The translations under genes were made by a program, and so were the position numbers. Below are positions 11,950-22,367 of a DNA stretch of 64,000 nt, one piece after another. Numbering within the stretch: the first letter of the stretch is position 1; every line of letters starts with the position of its first letter. This DNA is from Homalodisca vitripennis (taxonomy: Eukaryota > Arthropoda > Insecta > Hemiptera > Cicadellidae): NCBI RefSeq assembly GCF_021130785.1, contig NW_025777645.1, positions 30,527-94,526 of the forward strand, read 5' to 3'. The notes below the pieces were generated by a model that saw only the letters and a list, made by a program, of their open reading frames with translations, ran no database searches and was not told the DNA's origin.

Positions 11950-13355
11950 GTAAAAATTCAAATTTGTGCATATCCATGCAAATTTGTATAACATTATGAA
12001 TTTATTCACAGAATCCTATAATCCTGTATATTTTTGTGTTAATGACTAAATTTTCTTTAATTTGCTTTTTAATGAAATTATTCTAGAATTAAAATAATAA
12101 TAACATGTGGATACTTTTATATTAAACAAATATTTTCTAAAATAGTTTTTTCCCTTTCACAGGCTGTTGCAAAAAGAAAATTTATTTTTTAATTTTTTAA
12201 TTTTTATATATTCACATCCTGTTATTCTTTACAAGAAAAATGATGTATAATACTCTATGTTTTAAACCATTCTTAAGATTTTTTACGAATTATGCAAAAA
12301 AAAGACTGCAAAACCTATAAAATCAGGTGGACGTTTAGGGAAATATGATGGACGCTCGGAAGGTTATGATTCCCTAAATAAACTCGTTTCGAATGTTTCT
12401 GTAATTCGTTTAGTATTTATGTTGAAACTTGGCTTGTAACATGTAATGTAATTAAATTGTATTGGCTAATTCTATGGTATTCTTTTTTAAATTTGTTATT
12501 ATAAATGGTTTGAATGTTCATAAAGCATATTTTTATGTCATGTTTTTCGCAAGTAGATAATTATAATAATATTTGATCATTTATCCTACACGTTATATCT
12601 ATTTTATTAAATAACTTTCAATTCTAATACTGCGTTTCAATTAAATTTGTTAACAAAGTCATGAACTGTTACTTTTTATAATAGTGATCGTTACATATGT
12701 GTTTAACACATCACACATATAGATTATTAAAAAATTCATTTGTTTGTGTATAGCATTAACTTTTTTAATATTATTAAACACAGAAAACTAAGAATATTAT
12801 AGTATTAAACGCAGTATAATGCAAAAATATACGTTACCATATTAATTCACATACAATTAAATTGCTACCAAAGAGTAAACTTTCCAAGGGAAATATGGGT
12901 ATAAAATGTTTGTACCTTGAAAATAAAATTCTGAGCACGCTAAATAGTTAGGGAACAGGCGACAGCTGGATCGGATCTCTGAAAAACCCTTTTTGCGATG
13001 TCGATTGTTTCCATGCCAATACTCAAACAATAGCCGGATACGCGTCGGGGTGAGAGAGCCAAACCACTCTGACCACCTCCCTCTATCCAATTGTGCGGTG
13101 GGCGCTGACCACTTTCACATACCACCCGATATAGTTCACGGATGAGTGTTCAATATGAACGTAAACGCATGGTCATGAAAATTCTAACTACATTTTTTTA
13201 TAAATCATTGCTCGTCTTGTTCCAATTAATTGTAATTATTATTCGTTTTCATTTTAATTTTCAAGCCTACAACTTTGTTAAGGACATATCTAAGTTAAAT
13301 CGTTAAACTTATAAAAATGTTAATCGTTGACTACCTCTTATTGTAATAAGCATAC

Positions 13356-13358
<3 letters not shown>
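11950..13358. other. Non-coding AT-rich DNA
   Basis: No supported gene. A GC-richer patch at about 12945-13135 gives two overlapping minus-strand frames without recognisable domains. It may be a fragment of an unidentified repeat. Confidence 0.55.

Positions 13359-13433
<75 letters not shown>
13359..13433. repeat. (TA)n microsatellite at the left edge of Maverick 1
   Basis: Nearly pure TA dinucleotides run into the left terminal inverted repeat. The matching tract on the right side of the element starts at 28831. The element therefore appears to have inserted inside a TA microsatellite, which hides any target-site duplication. Confidence 0.9.
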
Positions 13434-13605
13434 AGTAGGTAGGAATATGGCGGTTCTAGCTCACTTTCGGAGCCAACAGTAAATCAAGGGAAAATACTGT
13501 TTAAAGGACAATAAACGAATCTGTAAATGAAAAATTAACCGAATCTATAGCTGTTTGCTTCTACTTTCTCAAATCAATCTATCGGAAATGTCTGCTACGA
13601 CGAAA
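13434..13605 (+). repeat. Left terminal inverted repeat of Maverick 1
   Basis: About 170 bases match the reverse complement of about 28645-28830, with a few small indels and mismatches. The outermost ~90 bases are almost identical. The inner part includes CCGAATCTATAGCTGTTTGC in both copies. Confidence 0.92.
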
Positions 13606-13611
13606 AATCTT

Positions 13612-13919
13612 CTACTCTACAAAATTGATAGTAACACAGTCTTTATCTTTAATAGTCTTCTTTCCAGTAACAACCAAGTGTAATTTATCATGTTTATTCA
13701 ATTCTTTAATCTTTTTTTCATCCAAAAACAGTCCAAAAATCTGTTCGGTAAGTGTACTTTATAATCTTCCAACTCGGCAATTATTGTAAACCCGAATTTA
13801 TCTTTCATTTTCTCCAGATTCAAAATTTTGTATTTCTTATTTTCTTCTAATTCCATTAATTTCTTATATTCTTTGATCTTTAAATCACCAACCTCATTTA
13901 ATTCTTTTAGTAGCTCCAT
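13612..13919 (-). pseudogene. Conserved small Maverick protein, possible OB-fold type (frameshifted)
   Basis: The minus-strand frame starts at 13919 in a TAAATGG context and opens MELLKELNEVGDLKIKEYKK. A middle motif KFGFTIIAEL followed by a VHLPNRF segment is reminiscent of small OB-fold-like proteins encoded near the polymerase in arthropod Mavericks. After a frame break near 13710 the other frame continues to a stop at 13612-13614. Its role is unknown; single-stranded DNA binding is a guess from the motif pattern. It is divergent from the polymerase gene and shares an inverted-repeat promoter region with it. A homologue lies at the same place in Maverick 2 (near 45.93-46.23 kb). Confidence 0.6.
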
Positions 13920-14190
13920 TTAAATAAGAAAAATTTCTTAACTAAGGTTTGTAAGAGGCAATTTAAATTCTCTATACTACTTTTTTCAATAATTTTAAGT
14001 CTTAGTTTACACATTTTTTAAATAATAAATAGAAGAATCTATCACTGTTTCACCAGAAATTGTGCTGATTTCTGTCAAATTCAAGTAAAAATCATTAATT
14101 TTTTAAATTCTAAAATTATTGAAAAAATAGTATAGAGAATTTAAATTGCCTCCTACAAACCTTAGTTAAGAAATTTTTCTTATATAAATG
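13918..14190. promoter_or_regulatory. Bidirectional promoter region built on an ~80 bp inverted repeat
   Basis: Positions about 13918-14000 and the reverse complement of about 14106-14190 are almost identical for ~80 bases: TAAGAAAAATTTCTTAACTA, then AAGGTTTGTA, AATTTAAATTCTCTATACTA and TTTTTCAATAATTTTA. About 105 bases lie between the arms. Each arm leads directly into the start codon of one of the two divergent genes. The two genes therefore have the same upstream sequence, as expected for co-regulated early or replication genes. Confidence 0.85.
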
Positions 14191-16636
14191 GAGGGTGAAA
14201 AAGTAACATGTCCGTTTTGCAAAAAAGAAATTTTAAGAAAAAACTATGATCGACATTATGGCTCCAAAATCCATGCCAAAAACAAAGAAATTTACGAGAA
14301 AGAACTGAATTTTTTAAGACAATGGGCTAAAGAAAATCAAATTGTCGATCATGAAAAGATGTACAATATAGAAAAATTGCGTGAATTAAAGAAAAACTTT
14401 AAGGAAGATAAAAAAGATCTCAATCTATTTAATGATGAAAAAATTCAATCAATCGCTGAAAAATTGTCCATTGAAACAAACGATAAAACTAAGTCTCAAA
14501 TGATCGAAGAAATTGACAAAACTCTTAACGAAAAACCTGAAAATATCATAGATGTAGAAGTTTTATTCTCAATACACGGTCTTTTCAAGCAATACATTTT
14601 AACAAATTTAAACGATAATTCCATGTCAATTTACAAATATCAATCAATTATGAGGCCAGAAATTAAAAGTTTAATAGAAAAATTTCAAGAGAATGTTAAA
14701 AATATGAAAGGATATCTCTCTTTGGAATGTGAATATGAACGAACTTTAGTAAACGGTGAACCACAAACTTGCCCAATGTATTTTACTATAAAATCAGTCT
14801 AAAGAAAGAAGACTTCAAACATACAAATCATTTTATACAAGATGGACGAATATTGAACGCAATTCTAGAAAGACAACCAAATGACGACGAAGAAATCTTT
14901 AAAATTCTATCTGGAAAAGGTATATTTCCTTACGAATTTATCGATAGTATTGAAAAACTTGATTACACAGAAGAGCTGAAAATTCAAGATTTCGATTCAC
15001 TTTTGACAGACGAGAGCATATCTGAGAAAGATTATCAACACTACTTGAGCGTTTGGAACAAATTAAAAGAGAAAAATCTTGGAAATTACTCTGATTTGTA
15101 CAATATCCAAGATGTTTTATTGCTCGCTGATATATTCGAAAACTTCAGAAACATTTGTCTAAATTGTTACAAACTTGATCCAGCACATTATCTAACAGCT
15201 CCAAGCCTCGCATGGGATGCTATGTTAAAATTAACGAAAATAGAATTACAATTGATTAGTGATTATAATATGTATTTGATGATTGAAAAAAGGCATTCGT
15301 GGAGGTATTTCTCAATGTATTAAGCGATATGTTAAAGCAAATAACAAATATTTGAAAGATTTCGATAAGACAAAGCCCGAAAACTATTTACTTTATGTCG
15401 ATGCAAACAACCTTTATGGTTATGGTCTTATGCAAAAACTGCCGTTTAGTGATATCAAGTGGATGAATCCTAAAACATATACAAAAGAAGAGTGGCAAGA
15501 AACAATTTTAGAACTCACTGGCGACGAAGATTATGGCTATATTCTCGAAGTTGATCTAGGATATCCAACAAATTTACATGAACATCACAAGGATTTACCT
15601 CTTGCTCCCGAACATTATAAAAACAAACTTTGCACAACTTTACTGGATAAAACTAAATACGTTGTTCATTCAAGAAATTTGAAATTCTATCTGGAACAAG
15701 GTATGATTTTGAAACATGTGAACAGAGTTATTGCATTTGATCAGAAGCCTTTTATGAAAAAGTACATTGATTTTAACACAAACATGAGAACCAAAGCTAC
15801 AAGTGACTTTGAGAAAGATTTTTACAAGCTGATGAACAACTCAGTTTTTGGAAAATCTATGGAAAATGTGCGAAATAGATGTGATATAAAACTAGGAAAT
15901 GAAGAATTTCCAATGAAACAAGCTAAGAAAACAAATTTCAAATGCTTTAATATCTTTGACGACAACTGTATAGCGAGTCACATGTTCAAACAAAAGGTTA
16001 AATTTAACAAACCGATCTACATAGGATTTTCAGTTCTTGACCTATCAAAATTGTTAATGTATGAGTTTTATTACGATAAATTAAAGAAGTTTGACCCAGA
16101 TTTGAATCTGTGTTACATGGATACAGACAGTTATTTCCTAGAATTGAAACGAGATCCTTTTAAAATTATTAAAGAAAATATAGATGACTTTGTTACAAGT
16201 GATTATCCAAAAGATCACGAATGTTTCACTACTAAAAATAAGAAGGTAATAGGGAAATTCAAAGATGAGTTAAATAGCGAAGTTTTTAGAAGAATTTTGT
16301 GGATTGAGATCGAAAATGTACTCGTACAAATATCTAGACAAAAAACCAGTAAGATGCAAAGGGATTAAGAGAAGCGTTGTAAATAAAACAATAAATATCG
16401 AAAACTTGAAGAAATGTTTGTTCGAAGATAAAGAAGAATTTAGAGAGATGACAGTAATCAAAAGCTACAAACATGAGTTGTACACAGTTACCATAAACAA
16501 GCTGGCACTGAACGCTAAAGATGATAAGAGAATTGTCCTAGAAAATAAGATCGATACAGTACCGTATGGATATAAAGGCGAAATTAAAACAGATATTTTA
16601 GAAGAGTTAAACAAAGTTGGAAACTTTGATATATAA
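14188..16636 (+). pseudogene. polB: Protein-primed DNA polymerase B, exonuclease region deleted and frameshifted
   Basis: This is the Maverick replicative polymerase. The start at 14188 lies in TATATAAATGG. The N-terminus has a C2H2-like finger (CPFC ... HYGSKIH). Palm motifs are clear: motif A DANNLYG near 15400, motif B around 15828-15858 (KLMNNSVFG) and motif C YMDTDS at 16113-16131. Compared with the homologue in Maverick 2, about 1.46 kb is missing at a junction near 14795; the lost part holds the 3'-5' exonuclease motifs and the HCH zinc segment. Frames also break at the junction, in an A run near 15290 and near 16280-16305. The stop codon TAA at 16634-16636 is directly followed by the integrase ATG. 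As sequenced it cannot make a full polymerase. Confidence 0.92.
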
Positions 16637-17648
16637 ATGGAAGATGATTTAATTCACTGTCACAAGTGTAAAAAGAAAACGAAAAATATAGATTCTAAGA
16701 TTGTTCAAACTCAAAACGGATTGTATAGAATTGCAGCAAAATGTTCAAAATGTAAGACAAATAAGAGTAAATTTATAAAGAATCCTTATGAAAAACAAGT
16801 AAAGAAAGAATCTAAGAATAAGGAAGAAATCGAGATTGAAGCTAGAGAAATTCATGCACCAGTACAAAAAAAGTTTAAAAAGAGAAAAATTATAACTTTA
16901 GGAATTGACGATTTATGGGCAACAGATTTAGTTATAATGTCTAACTATTCAGATCAAAATGATGGATTTAAGTATATGTTAAATGTTATTGATACTTTCT
17001 CAAAATATGCTTGGTCAAGAGCTATCAAAAGAAAAAAACGGCAAGGATGTTTCAAAAGCTGTCGAAGATATAGTAAAAGATGCCATAAGGATCAATCACA
17101 AACCTCCTAACCTACTTCATACAGATAAGGGTTTAGAGTTTAAAAATAAAGAATTTAACGATGTTTTGAGAAAATACAACATTAAGATTTATCATACTGA
17201 AAATGAAGAGAAATCAAGTATTGTAGAGAGATATAACAGAACTCAAAATGAGAGAATGAAAGTAATTTTTGAGATTAATAAAAACTTTAAATGGATCGAT
17301 ATTCTTCAAAAAATCGTAAACAATTATAACGATACAGTTCACAGCACAATAAAAATGAAACCGAAAGACGTAGATAAAGATGCAGAAAAGGAGTTATTAG
17401 AGACCGTTTTCAAGTATATTCCACCAGAAATTCACACAAAAACTAAATTTAAAGTCAATGATCATGTAAGAATTGTTAGTAAAAAACAAACATTTTCAAA
17501 CAAATATAAGAACAATTGGTCAAGAGAAATCTTTGTGATTTATCAAATTAATAACACAGATCCTGTAACTTATAGTATAAAAGATTTAAATAATGAAGAA
17601 ATAACCGGAAAGTTTTATGAATATGAATTGAGAAAGTCAAAGCTGTAA
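16637..17648 (+). pseudogene. int: Maverick DDE integrase with N-terminal zinc ribbon (one frameshift)
   Basis: A retroviral-type integrase that would join the element's ends to host DNA. The N-terminus (residues 1-60) is a four-cysteine zinc ribbon, CHKCKKKT ... KCSKC ... KSKFIK, followed by a basic linker. The catalytic core has Asp in WATDLV (near 16925), Asp in HTDKGLEF (near 17123) and Glu in SSIVERYNRT (near 17224), the last two about 34 residues apart. The C-terminal part is basic and SH3-like. A single frame break lies in an A run near 17030-17036; nothing else is lost. The same zinc ribbon occurs as a free gene at 24140-24283. In Maverick 2 all but the last ~14 codons are deleted. 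Confidence 0.92.
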
Positions 17649-17662
17649 TTTTTTCTATATAA

Positions 17663-18049
17663 ATGGAGGCTCAAAAAAGAAAGTGTACAATTTGTCAAGA
17701 ATAAAAATATTTTGAAGAATTTCATAAAAATAAGACTAAAAAAGGAGGAATAGGGTCTATGTGTAAAGATTGTCGTAGTAAATATGAGAGAGAACTATAC
17801 GATAAATTAGAAAAATTAACGTTAGAAGAGAAAAAATGTTGCGTTTGTAAAGAAATTAAGGATATTTCCAAATTTTACGATTGGCATTATAGTAAAGATA
17901 AAAAACATACACATTGTAAAGATTGTGCTAGAAGAATTATTCAAAAACGTCAAAAGAAACCGACTCTTTGCGAGTGTGGACGAATCATTCAATGGTTACC
18001 TTATCTTCAAAAACATTTACAGACAAAATATCATAATTCAAGAGTTTAA
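17663..18049 (+). pseudogene. Zinc-knuckle protein, copy A (premature stop)
   Basis: The start at 17663 is in CTATATAAATGG. The frame begins with CTICQE, then meets an in-frame TAA at 17702-17704 and stays open to 18049. The homologue in Maverick 2 has a sense codon there, so this is a nonsense change. Two CxxC...CxxC knuckles (CTIC/CKDC and CCVC/CKDC), separated by KLTLEEKK, are followed by a C-terminal CECG...H...H finger. The knuckles resemble those of HNH-type or recombination endonucleases of phages and giant viruses, but no HNH catalytic core is visible. It probably binds nucleic acid. A tandem paralogue follows at 18083. Confidence 0.75.
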
Positions 18050-18082
18050 CATTTTCATCGTGTAATAATTTTTTCAATATAA

Positions 18083-18428
18083 ATGGAGTCTCAAAAAGAA
18101 ATGTACAAAGTGTCAAGAATTTTATAAGGAAGAGAATAGAAAAGACTGTTATTGTAAGGTTCATGATAAAATGGACAAATTAACTTTAGAAGAAAAAAAG
18201 TGTTACTTTTGTAAAGAAATTAAAAATATTTCTGAATTTAATAACTGGCAGTATAGTAAAGATAGAAAAGATGCTTTTTGCAAAGATTGTGCTAAAAAGA
18301 TTTTCAGCGAAAGTTATAAAAACGAAATGCCTTGTGAATATGAAAAAAAAATTCTACAATGGTTACCTAGTTATGCTAAACATTTACAAACAAAATATAA
18401 TAAATCGAGAGTTTTTAGTAAAATTTAG
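18083..18428 (+). pseudogene. Zinc-knuckle protein, copy B (frameshifted)
   Basis: A tandem paralogue of the preceding gene with the same start context (AATATAAATGG). The first ~30 codons are out of frame with the rest; from 18171 the frame is open to 18428. It keeps KLTLEEKK, the second CxxC pair (CYFC / CKDC) and the H...H end, but the final CxCG motif is degraded to CEYE. It overlaps the 3' end of the convergent BRO gene by 14 bases. Confidence 0.7.
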
Positions 18429-19225
18429 AAACATTTTCATCGTGTAATTTAGATATTCTATAAATCAGTCGAGATTCTGCCATATTTGTAGTAAAATGAT
18501 TTCCGTTGTATAAAATATTCAAAGATTCTTTCATTTGGTTGTAGAGATTTATACTATTTGGAGCTCCATATCTTAATAAAATTTCCATTTCTGGGTAATC
18601 AATTTCAAGTTCTTTCAATCTTTTCGGTATTTCTCTCTTTTGAGCTCTGATAACGTAATAAGGATATTCCCACATGTGATTCTTCTTAATTAATACAAAA
18701 ACATGGTGTTTTTTCTTATCAAAATCTTTACAAACAAGGTCTGGTTTCATTAAGTCAATTTTTACACTTTGTTTTGCGATTATTTCCGTTTTTATTTCAT
18801 CTTTAATTTGCAAGTGTTTAACTTCGTCCTCTAAATATTTAATCTTGTTTTCAAGTTTGTACTCACCAAATTTACGAATACTTGGCAAAACTTCTTTTGT
18901 AACCCACTTTTTAAACAATTTCGATTCTGGCTTATTAGATCTCAAAATTAAAGAATATAAACCAGATTCATTAACGAAAATAGTATGTTTTTGAATATTT
19001 TCTCGGGGTCTATGGGATAGACTACTGTAATTTATACATTCAAAAGTTGTTTTATCGTCATTATCGACATTATTTATGATAGCTTGCCTCGTGTTTTCAT
19101 ATTCTAAAATTTCTGCAACATCTTTTGCTTTGAACCAAATTTCGTTATTTTCGTCAACAATCGTAAAAAATTTCTGTATTATTGAATTTGAGTTGATTAT
19201 TTATTAGATCTACAACTGTCACCAT
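18415..19225 (-). pseudogene. bro: BRO-N family protein (one frameshift)
   Basis: The minus-strand gene starts at 19225 in CTATCTAAATGG. The N-terminal ~110 residues form a BRO-N domain: IWFKAKDVAEILEY, then the TIFVNESGLYSL segment and KLFKKWVTKEVLPSIRKFGEY. A coiled-coil linker and a C-terminal domain (HHVFVLIKKNHMW ... RLIYRISKLH) follow, as in BRO/MSV199-type proteins of insect poxviruses, ascoviruses and baculoviruses. BRO proteins bind DNA and are thought to modulate host or viral transcription. The only break is a one-base gain in a T run at about 19166-19171 close to the N-terminus. It is convergent with the zinc-knuckle genes. Confidence 0.85.
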
Positions 19226-19228
19226 TTA

Positions 19229-19330
19229 GATAGAAACATTTTTATTTCGAGAATAAAGGCCAGATTCATTGATAAAAACGGTGTTTTTTTGAAAGTTTGA
19301 AGGTAAGAACGATTCGTTCCCCCTTGATTC
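19229..19330 (-). pseudogene. Remnant of a second BRO-N gene
   Basis: The minus strand contains a short piece encoding VFINESGLYS, the end of a BRO-N domain, immediately upstream of the BRO gene start. The longer version of this truncated copy is seen in Maverick 2 at 52080-52355. It is too short to function. Confidence 0.6.
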
Positions 19331-19331
19331 A

Positions 19332-20066
19332 TCATTCTTTCGACAATCTTAAATATATTGTTGTTTTACTCTCATTATTTAATAAATTTCCCTCAGAGTC
19401 TTGTATAGTTAGAACGATTTTTTGAATTCTTTTAATATTTTTTCTAATTGGAATATAATCGATTTCATTCGGTTTTTCACTGATTTTTGATCCATAAGCA
19501 ACATTTGGGAAAAAAGTGTACAAAATTTCAGATTATTTGTGTAAATGTTCGGTATGATTTTCAAAACTAGGTTCAAAGAGATTACAATGTACTTCAATTA
19601 CATCAAACGGTCTAAATTTTGGCGTTTTATTTCCTAAATATACCTGATTTGGCTCAATAGTTTCTTGAACAAACCCTAATAAATCTACAATAATTGCTGA
19701 AAACATTATTCTTACTGGTGATTTTATTTGAATTTTATTAGAGAGATAATTTTTTTGCATTTCAAACTTGTTTTCGTCAAAGTTTAAAGATTTATCTGAT
19801 TGTTTGAATGTTTTCAGATAATTTTTAAGGGAATTTTTTATTTGATCGAAAGTGTAATATCCTTTGTTTAAACCATAATATTTTGTTATGTTCTTCTCAC
19901 TAAATACTATACAATAAGGAGAACTTTCACTAATATTTATTACAAAATTGTCAGAATAAAAACCGCTTAAACCGATAAAATAATTTGATTCTTCCTCTAA
20001 ATGAATAGGATGTTCCAAGTTTAAAACTAATTTAGAGCTTTCTGAAGTCAACTTGAACAGCTTCAT
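19332..20066 (-). pseudogene. Penton-like minor capsid protein (one frameshift)
   Basis: This is the predicted vertex (penton) protein of the virion. The frame from 20066 encodes 177 residues ending in VIEVHCNLFEPSFENHT. After a frame break near 19530 the next frame continues with a FFPNVAYG segment, EKPNEIDYIPI and TIQDSEGNL to a stop at 19332. The arrangement (IEVHCN, FFP.V..G.KI, YIP, I.DQ.G, then a final beta strand) is that of Polinton and adintovirus penton proteins. It is divergent from the packaging ATPase, whose ATG is only 14 bases away at 20080. Confidence 0.75.
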
Positions 20067-20079
20067 TTTCGCTATTTAA

Positions 20080-20731
20080 ATGGAGAAATTTTTAAAGCAA
20101 AAAGATCAGATAAAACTTCAAACGTTTGAAGAAAATAAGAAAGATCAACCAATCAGATTGTTAATTGTTGGTTCAAGTGGATGTGGAAAAAAAAACTTTA
20201 TTATTGAATTTTATCTACAATAGGTTGATTCCTTATTCCAATTTGTATGTTTTTAGTAAATCTTTAGAACAAGACGCCTATAAAAAATTACAAGAAAGAT
20301 TTGAAAATATTGAGAAGAACTTAAGGAAAGAAATATCACATTTTTATAATGCTTCTGAGGACATAGTTCCGTTAAGCGAATGTAAACCCAATTCGTTAAT
20401 CGTTTTTGATGATTGTATTTTGGAAAATCAGGACGTTATTAAGGAATATTTCGTAATGTCTCGTCACAAAAACATATCTTGTATCTATCTTTCCCAATGC
20501 TTTTCAAAGGTTGATAAACAAGTTATAAGAAATAATTTGAATATGTTGTGTGTTTTTAAACAAGATGATCATTATTCCAGAAAGATTTATAACAATTATG
20601 TGGGATCTGATATGAGTTTTAACCACTTTATTGAGTTGTGTGATAAAATTTGGAAAGAAGACTACGGTTTTTTAACTATTAATCTAACTTTGAAGCCTAA
20701 AAATGGAAAATATTTGAATAAAATTTTCTAA
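20080..20731 (+). pseudogene. FtsK/HerA-type genome packaging ATPase (one frameshift)
   Basis: This is the Maverick packaging ATPase, which would pump DNA into the capsid. The start at 20080 is in CTATTTAAATGG. Walker A GSSGCGK lies at 20171-20194 and is followed by a frame break in an A9 run at about 20187-20195; the other frame is open to the stop at 20729-20731. Walker B is SLIVFDD near 20397-20412. SRHKNISCIYLSQ is the usual sensor-type segment of A32/FtsK-like viral ATPases. The length of about 217 residues fits the family. Confidence 0.87.
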
Positions 20732-20736
20732 CATAA

Positions 20737-20844
20737 ATGCTGCTCAGTGGTCTGACAAATCTACTTGATAAAATATTTGTTACAACTATTTTTATATTAT
20801 CTTTAATTTTTATTTACATTATGAAAATAACAGAAAAACGGTAA
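20737..20844 (+). CDS. Small single-pass membrane protein, 35 aa
   Basis: The ATG at 20737 lies in ACATAAATG, five bases after the ATPase stop. The product has a polar N-terminus (MLLSGLTNLLDK), one strongly hydrophobic helix of about 18 residues (IFVTTIFILSLIFIYI) and a basic tail (KITEKR). The frame is intact. It resembles the tiny membrane proteins that viruses of this group encode next to capsid genes. No function is known. Confidence 0.6.
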   Translation: MLLSGLTNLLDKIFVTTIFILSLIFIYIMKITEKR

Positions 20845-20851
20845 ATCTGTT

Positions 20852-21030
20852 CACGTTCCACGTTCACGTTCATGTTTCACGTTCATGTTTCACGTTCATG
20901 TTTCACGTTCGTGTTTACGTTTCACGTTCATGTTTTACGTTCGTGTTTACGTTTCACGTTCGTGTTTCACGTTTCGTGTTCACGTTTTTACGTTCCACGT
21001 TCACGTTATACGTTCCACGTTCACGTTTCA
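20852..21030. repeat. ACGTT-rich tandem repeat array
   Basis: Short units of the type CACGTTC, CACGTTCATGTTT and CGTGTTTACGTTT are repeated for about 180 bases. The array sits between the membrane-protein gene and the PLA2 gene. There are no unique spacers. A matching array forms the axis of the Maverick 2 palindrome (52945-53120). It could be a replication origin, an enhancer or a slippage-prone neutral repeat. Confidence 0.85.
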
Positions 21031-21046
21031 AAATTTTTCTAATTAA

Positions 21047-22359
21047 ATGGTGAACGTAACTTCTGAAGAAGCGAAAAAACTTGATCAAATCGAAAAGAAA
21101 TTAATCAAAGAATTTAAAGAACAGATTCGAATTGATGAAAAAGAACAAGAATTTATTCAAAAAATCAATCAACCTGTAACTTCTGCAATAAAAAACGTTG
21201 AGGGCAAAATTGAAAATGTTTTAAGTGATAATCAAAATTTGATGAATTTGGTTTCCAGTTGTACGACAATTTGCCGATATTTCAATTCCAGAATCTGAAG
21301 AGTTTGAATTGCCAAAATTACCATCTTCAACACCATTTAGACCTCGAATCATTGAAGACTCTACCATAGTTGAACCAATAAGTCCTGGAACAACGGATAT
21401 AATAATTGGTGAAATTGGTAAAAAGTTTCTTCCTAGAGCAAAGGATGATAAATTTGGTTTGTATTGGGACAGAAAAAAGAGAAGTTTTATGATTGGAAAT
21501 TTACCCGTTAATTTTGAACAGAATGATATCATTATTAATGAAAAAACATATGAAGGAACTCAAGGTTTATGGAGATTATTAACAGACTATGACGCTCCAA
21601 AAGATAATTTATATTCTGAAGAAGATTTGAAAAAGTATACAGAAATTTTATGGGAATCTGACTCAATTTACAAAAATAATGATCCATCTACTAAGAAGCC
21701 TAAGTCAAGTAGAGGTAAAAAATATATTAACTTAATTAAACCAATTTGGGAAAAAAAGAATCGAAGGATCAGGTGTGAGAAAATACAGTGATAATAAGAT
21801 TGAATACAGATATATCGACGATTTGACAAAACTCGATGGAATTATTAATTATATTTATGCTCAAGAGAAGTCTGGAAACAACAATTTTTTGAACGAAAAG
21901 AAAGCGATTAAAGATTTTATTTCGAAAAAACTTGATGAGGTGATTGAAAAACCTGATGGAATTAAATATTTAAAACGAATTTTGCCGGCAATAAGTTCAT
22001 CTATGATTGAAGGTAGCGGACTTTTGAATGATTTTATCAACAATTTACCTTTTGAATTACACGTACCAACTTATCAGTATCTGGGGCCTGGCACAAAACT
22101 CGAAAAAAGACTAAAAAGAGGAGATCCTGGTATAAATAAATTAGATCAAGCTGCTATGGAACACGATATTTTTTATGCAAAACATAGAGACACAAATTCC
22201 AGACATATAGCAGATAAAGTTTTGCAAGATAAAGCAATGGATAGATTTTTATCAAAAGATGCTAGTTTAGGTGAAAGATTTATTGCGCTTCCAACAGCTG
22301 GAGCAATGTTTTTGAAGAGAAAACTAGGAATGGGAATCGAAGAGAACTGGAAATTTTAA
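21047..22359 (+). pseudogene. Virion protein with C-terminal phospholipase A2 domain (two frameshifts)
   Basis: The start at 21047 is in AATTAAATGG. Three frames (21047-21298, to 21791 starting before 21309, and 21775-22359) together cover one protein. Part 1 is a coiled coil. Part 2 is a conserved arthropod-Maverick domain (LYWDRKKRSFMIGN, YEGTQGLWRLLT, IYKNNDPSTKKPKSS). The C-terminal part holds a parvovirus-type secreted PLA2 signature: calcium loop YLGPG at 22078-22092 and the catalytic AAMEHDIFY with His-Asp at 22162-22167. In parvoviruses this enzyme breaches the endosomal membrane during entry; a like role here is inferred. The breaks lie near 21260-21300 and 21760-21780. Confidence 0.85.
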
Positions 22360-22367
22360 CTATATAA

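Noticed and set aside
12857..13125. Overlapping minus-strand frames in a GC-richer patch
   Set aside because: No domain recognised; probably part of an unidentified repeat.
20852..21030. CRISPR-like or telomere-like repeats
   Set aside because: Units are 6-13 bases without spacers and lie inside a Maverick; they are a simple internal array.
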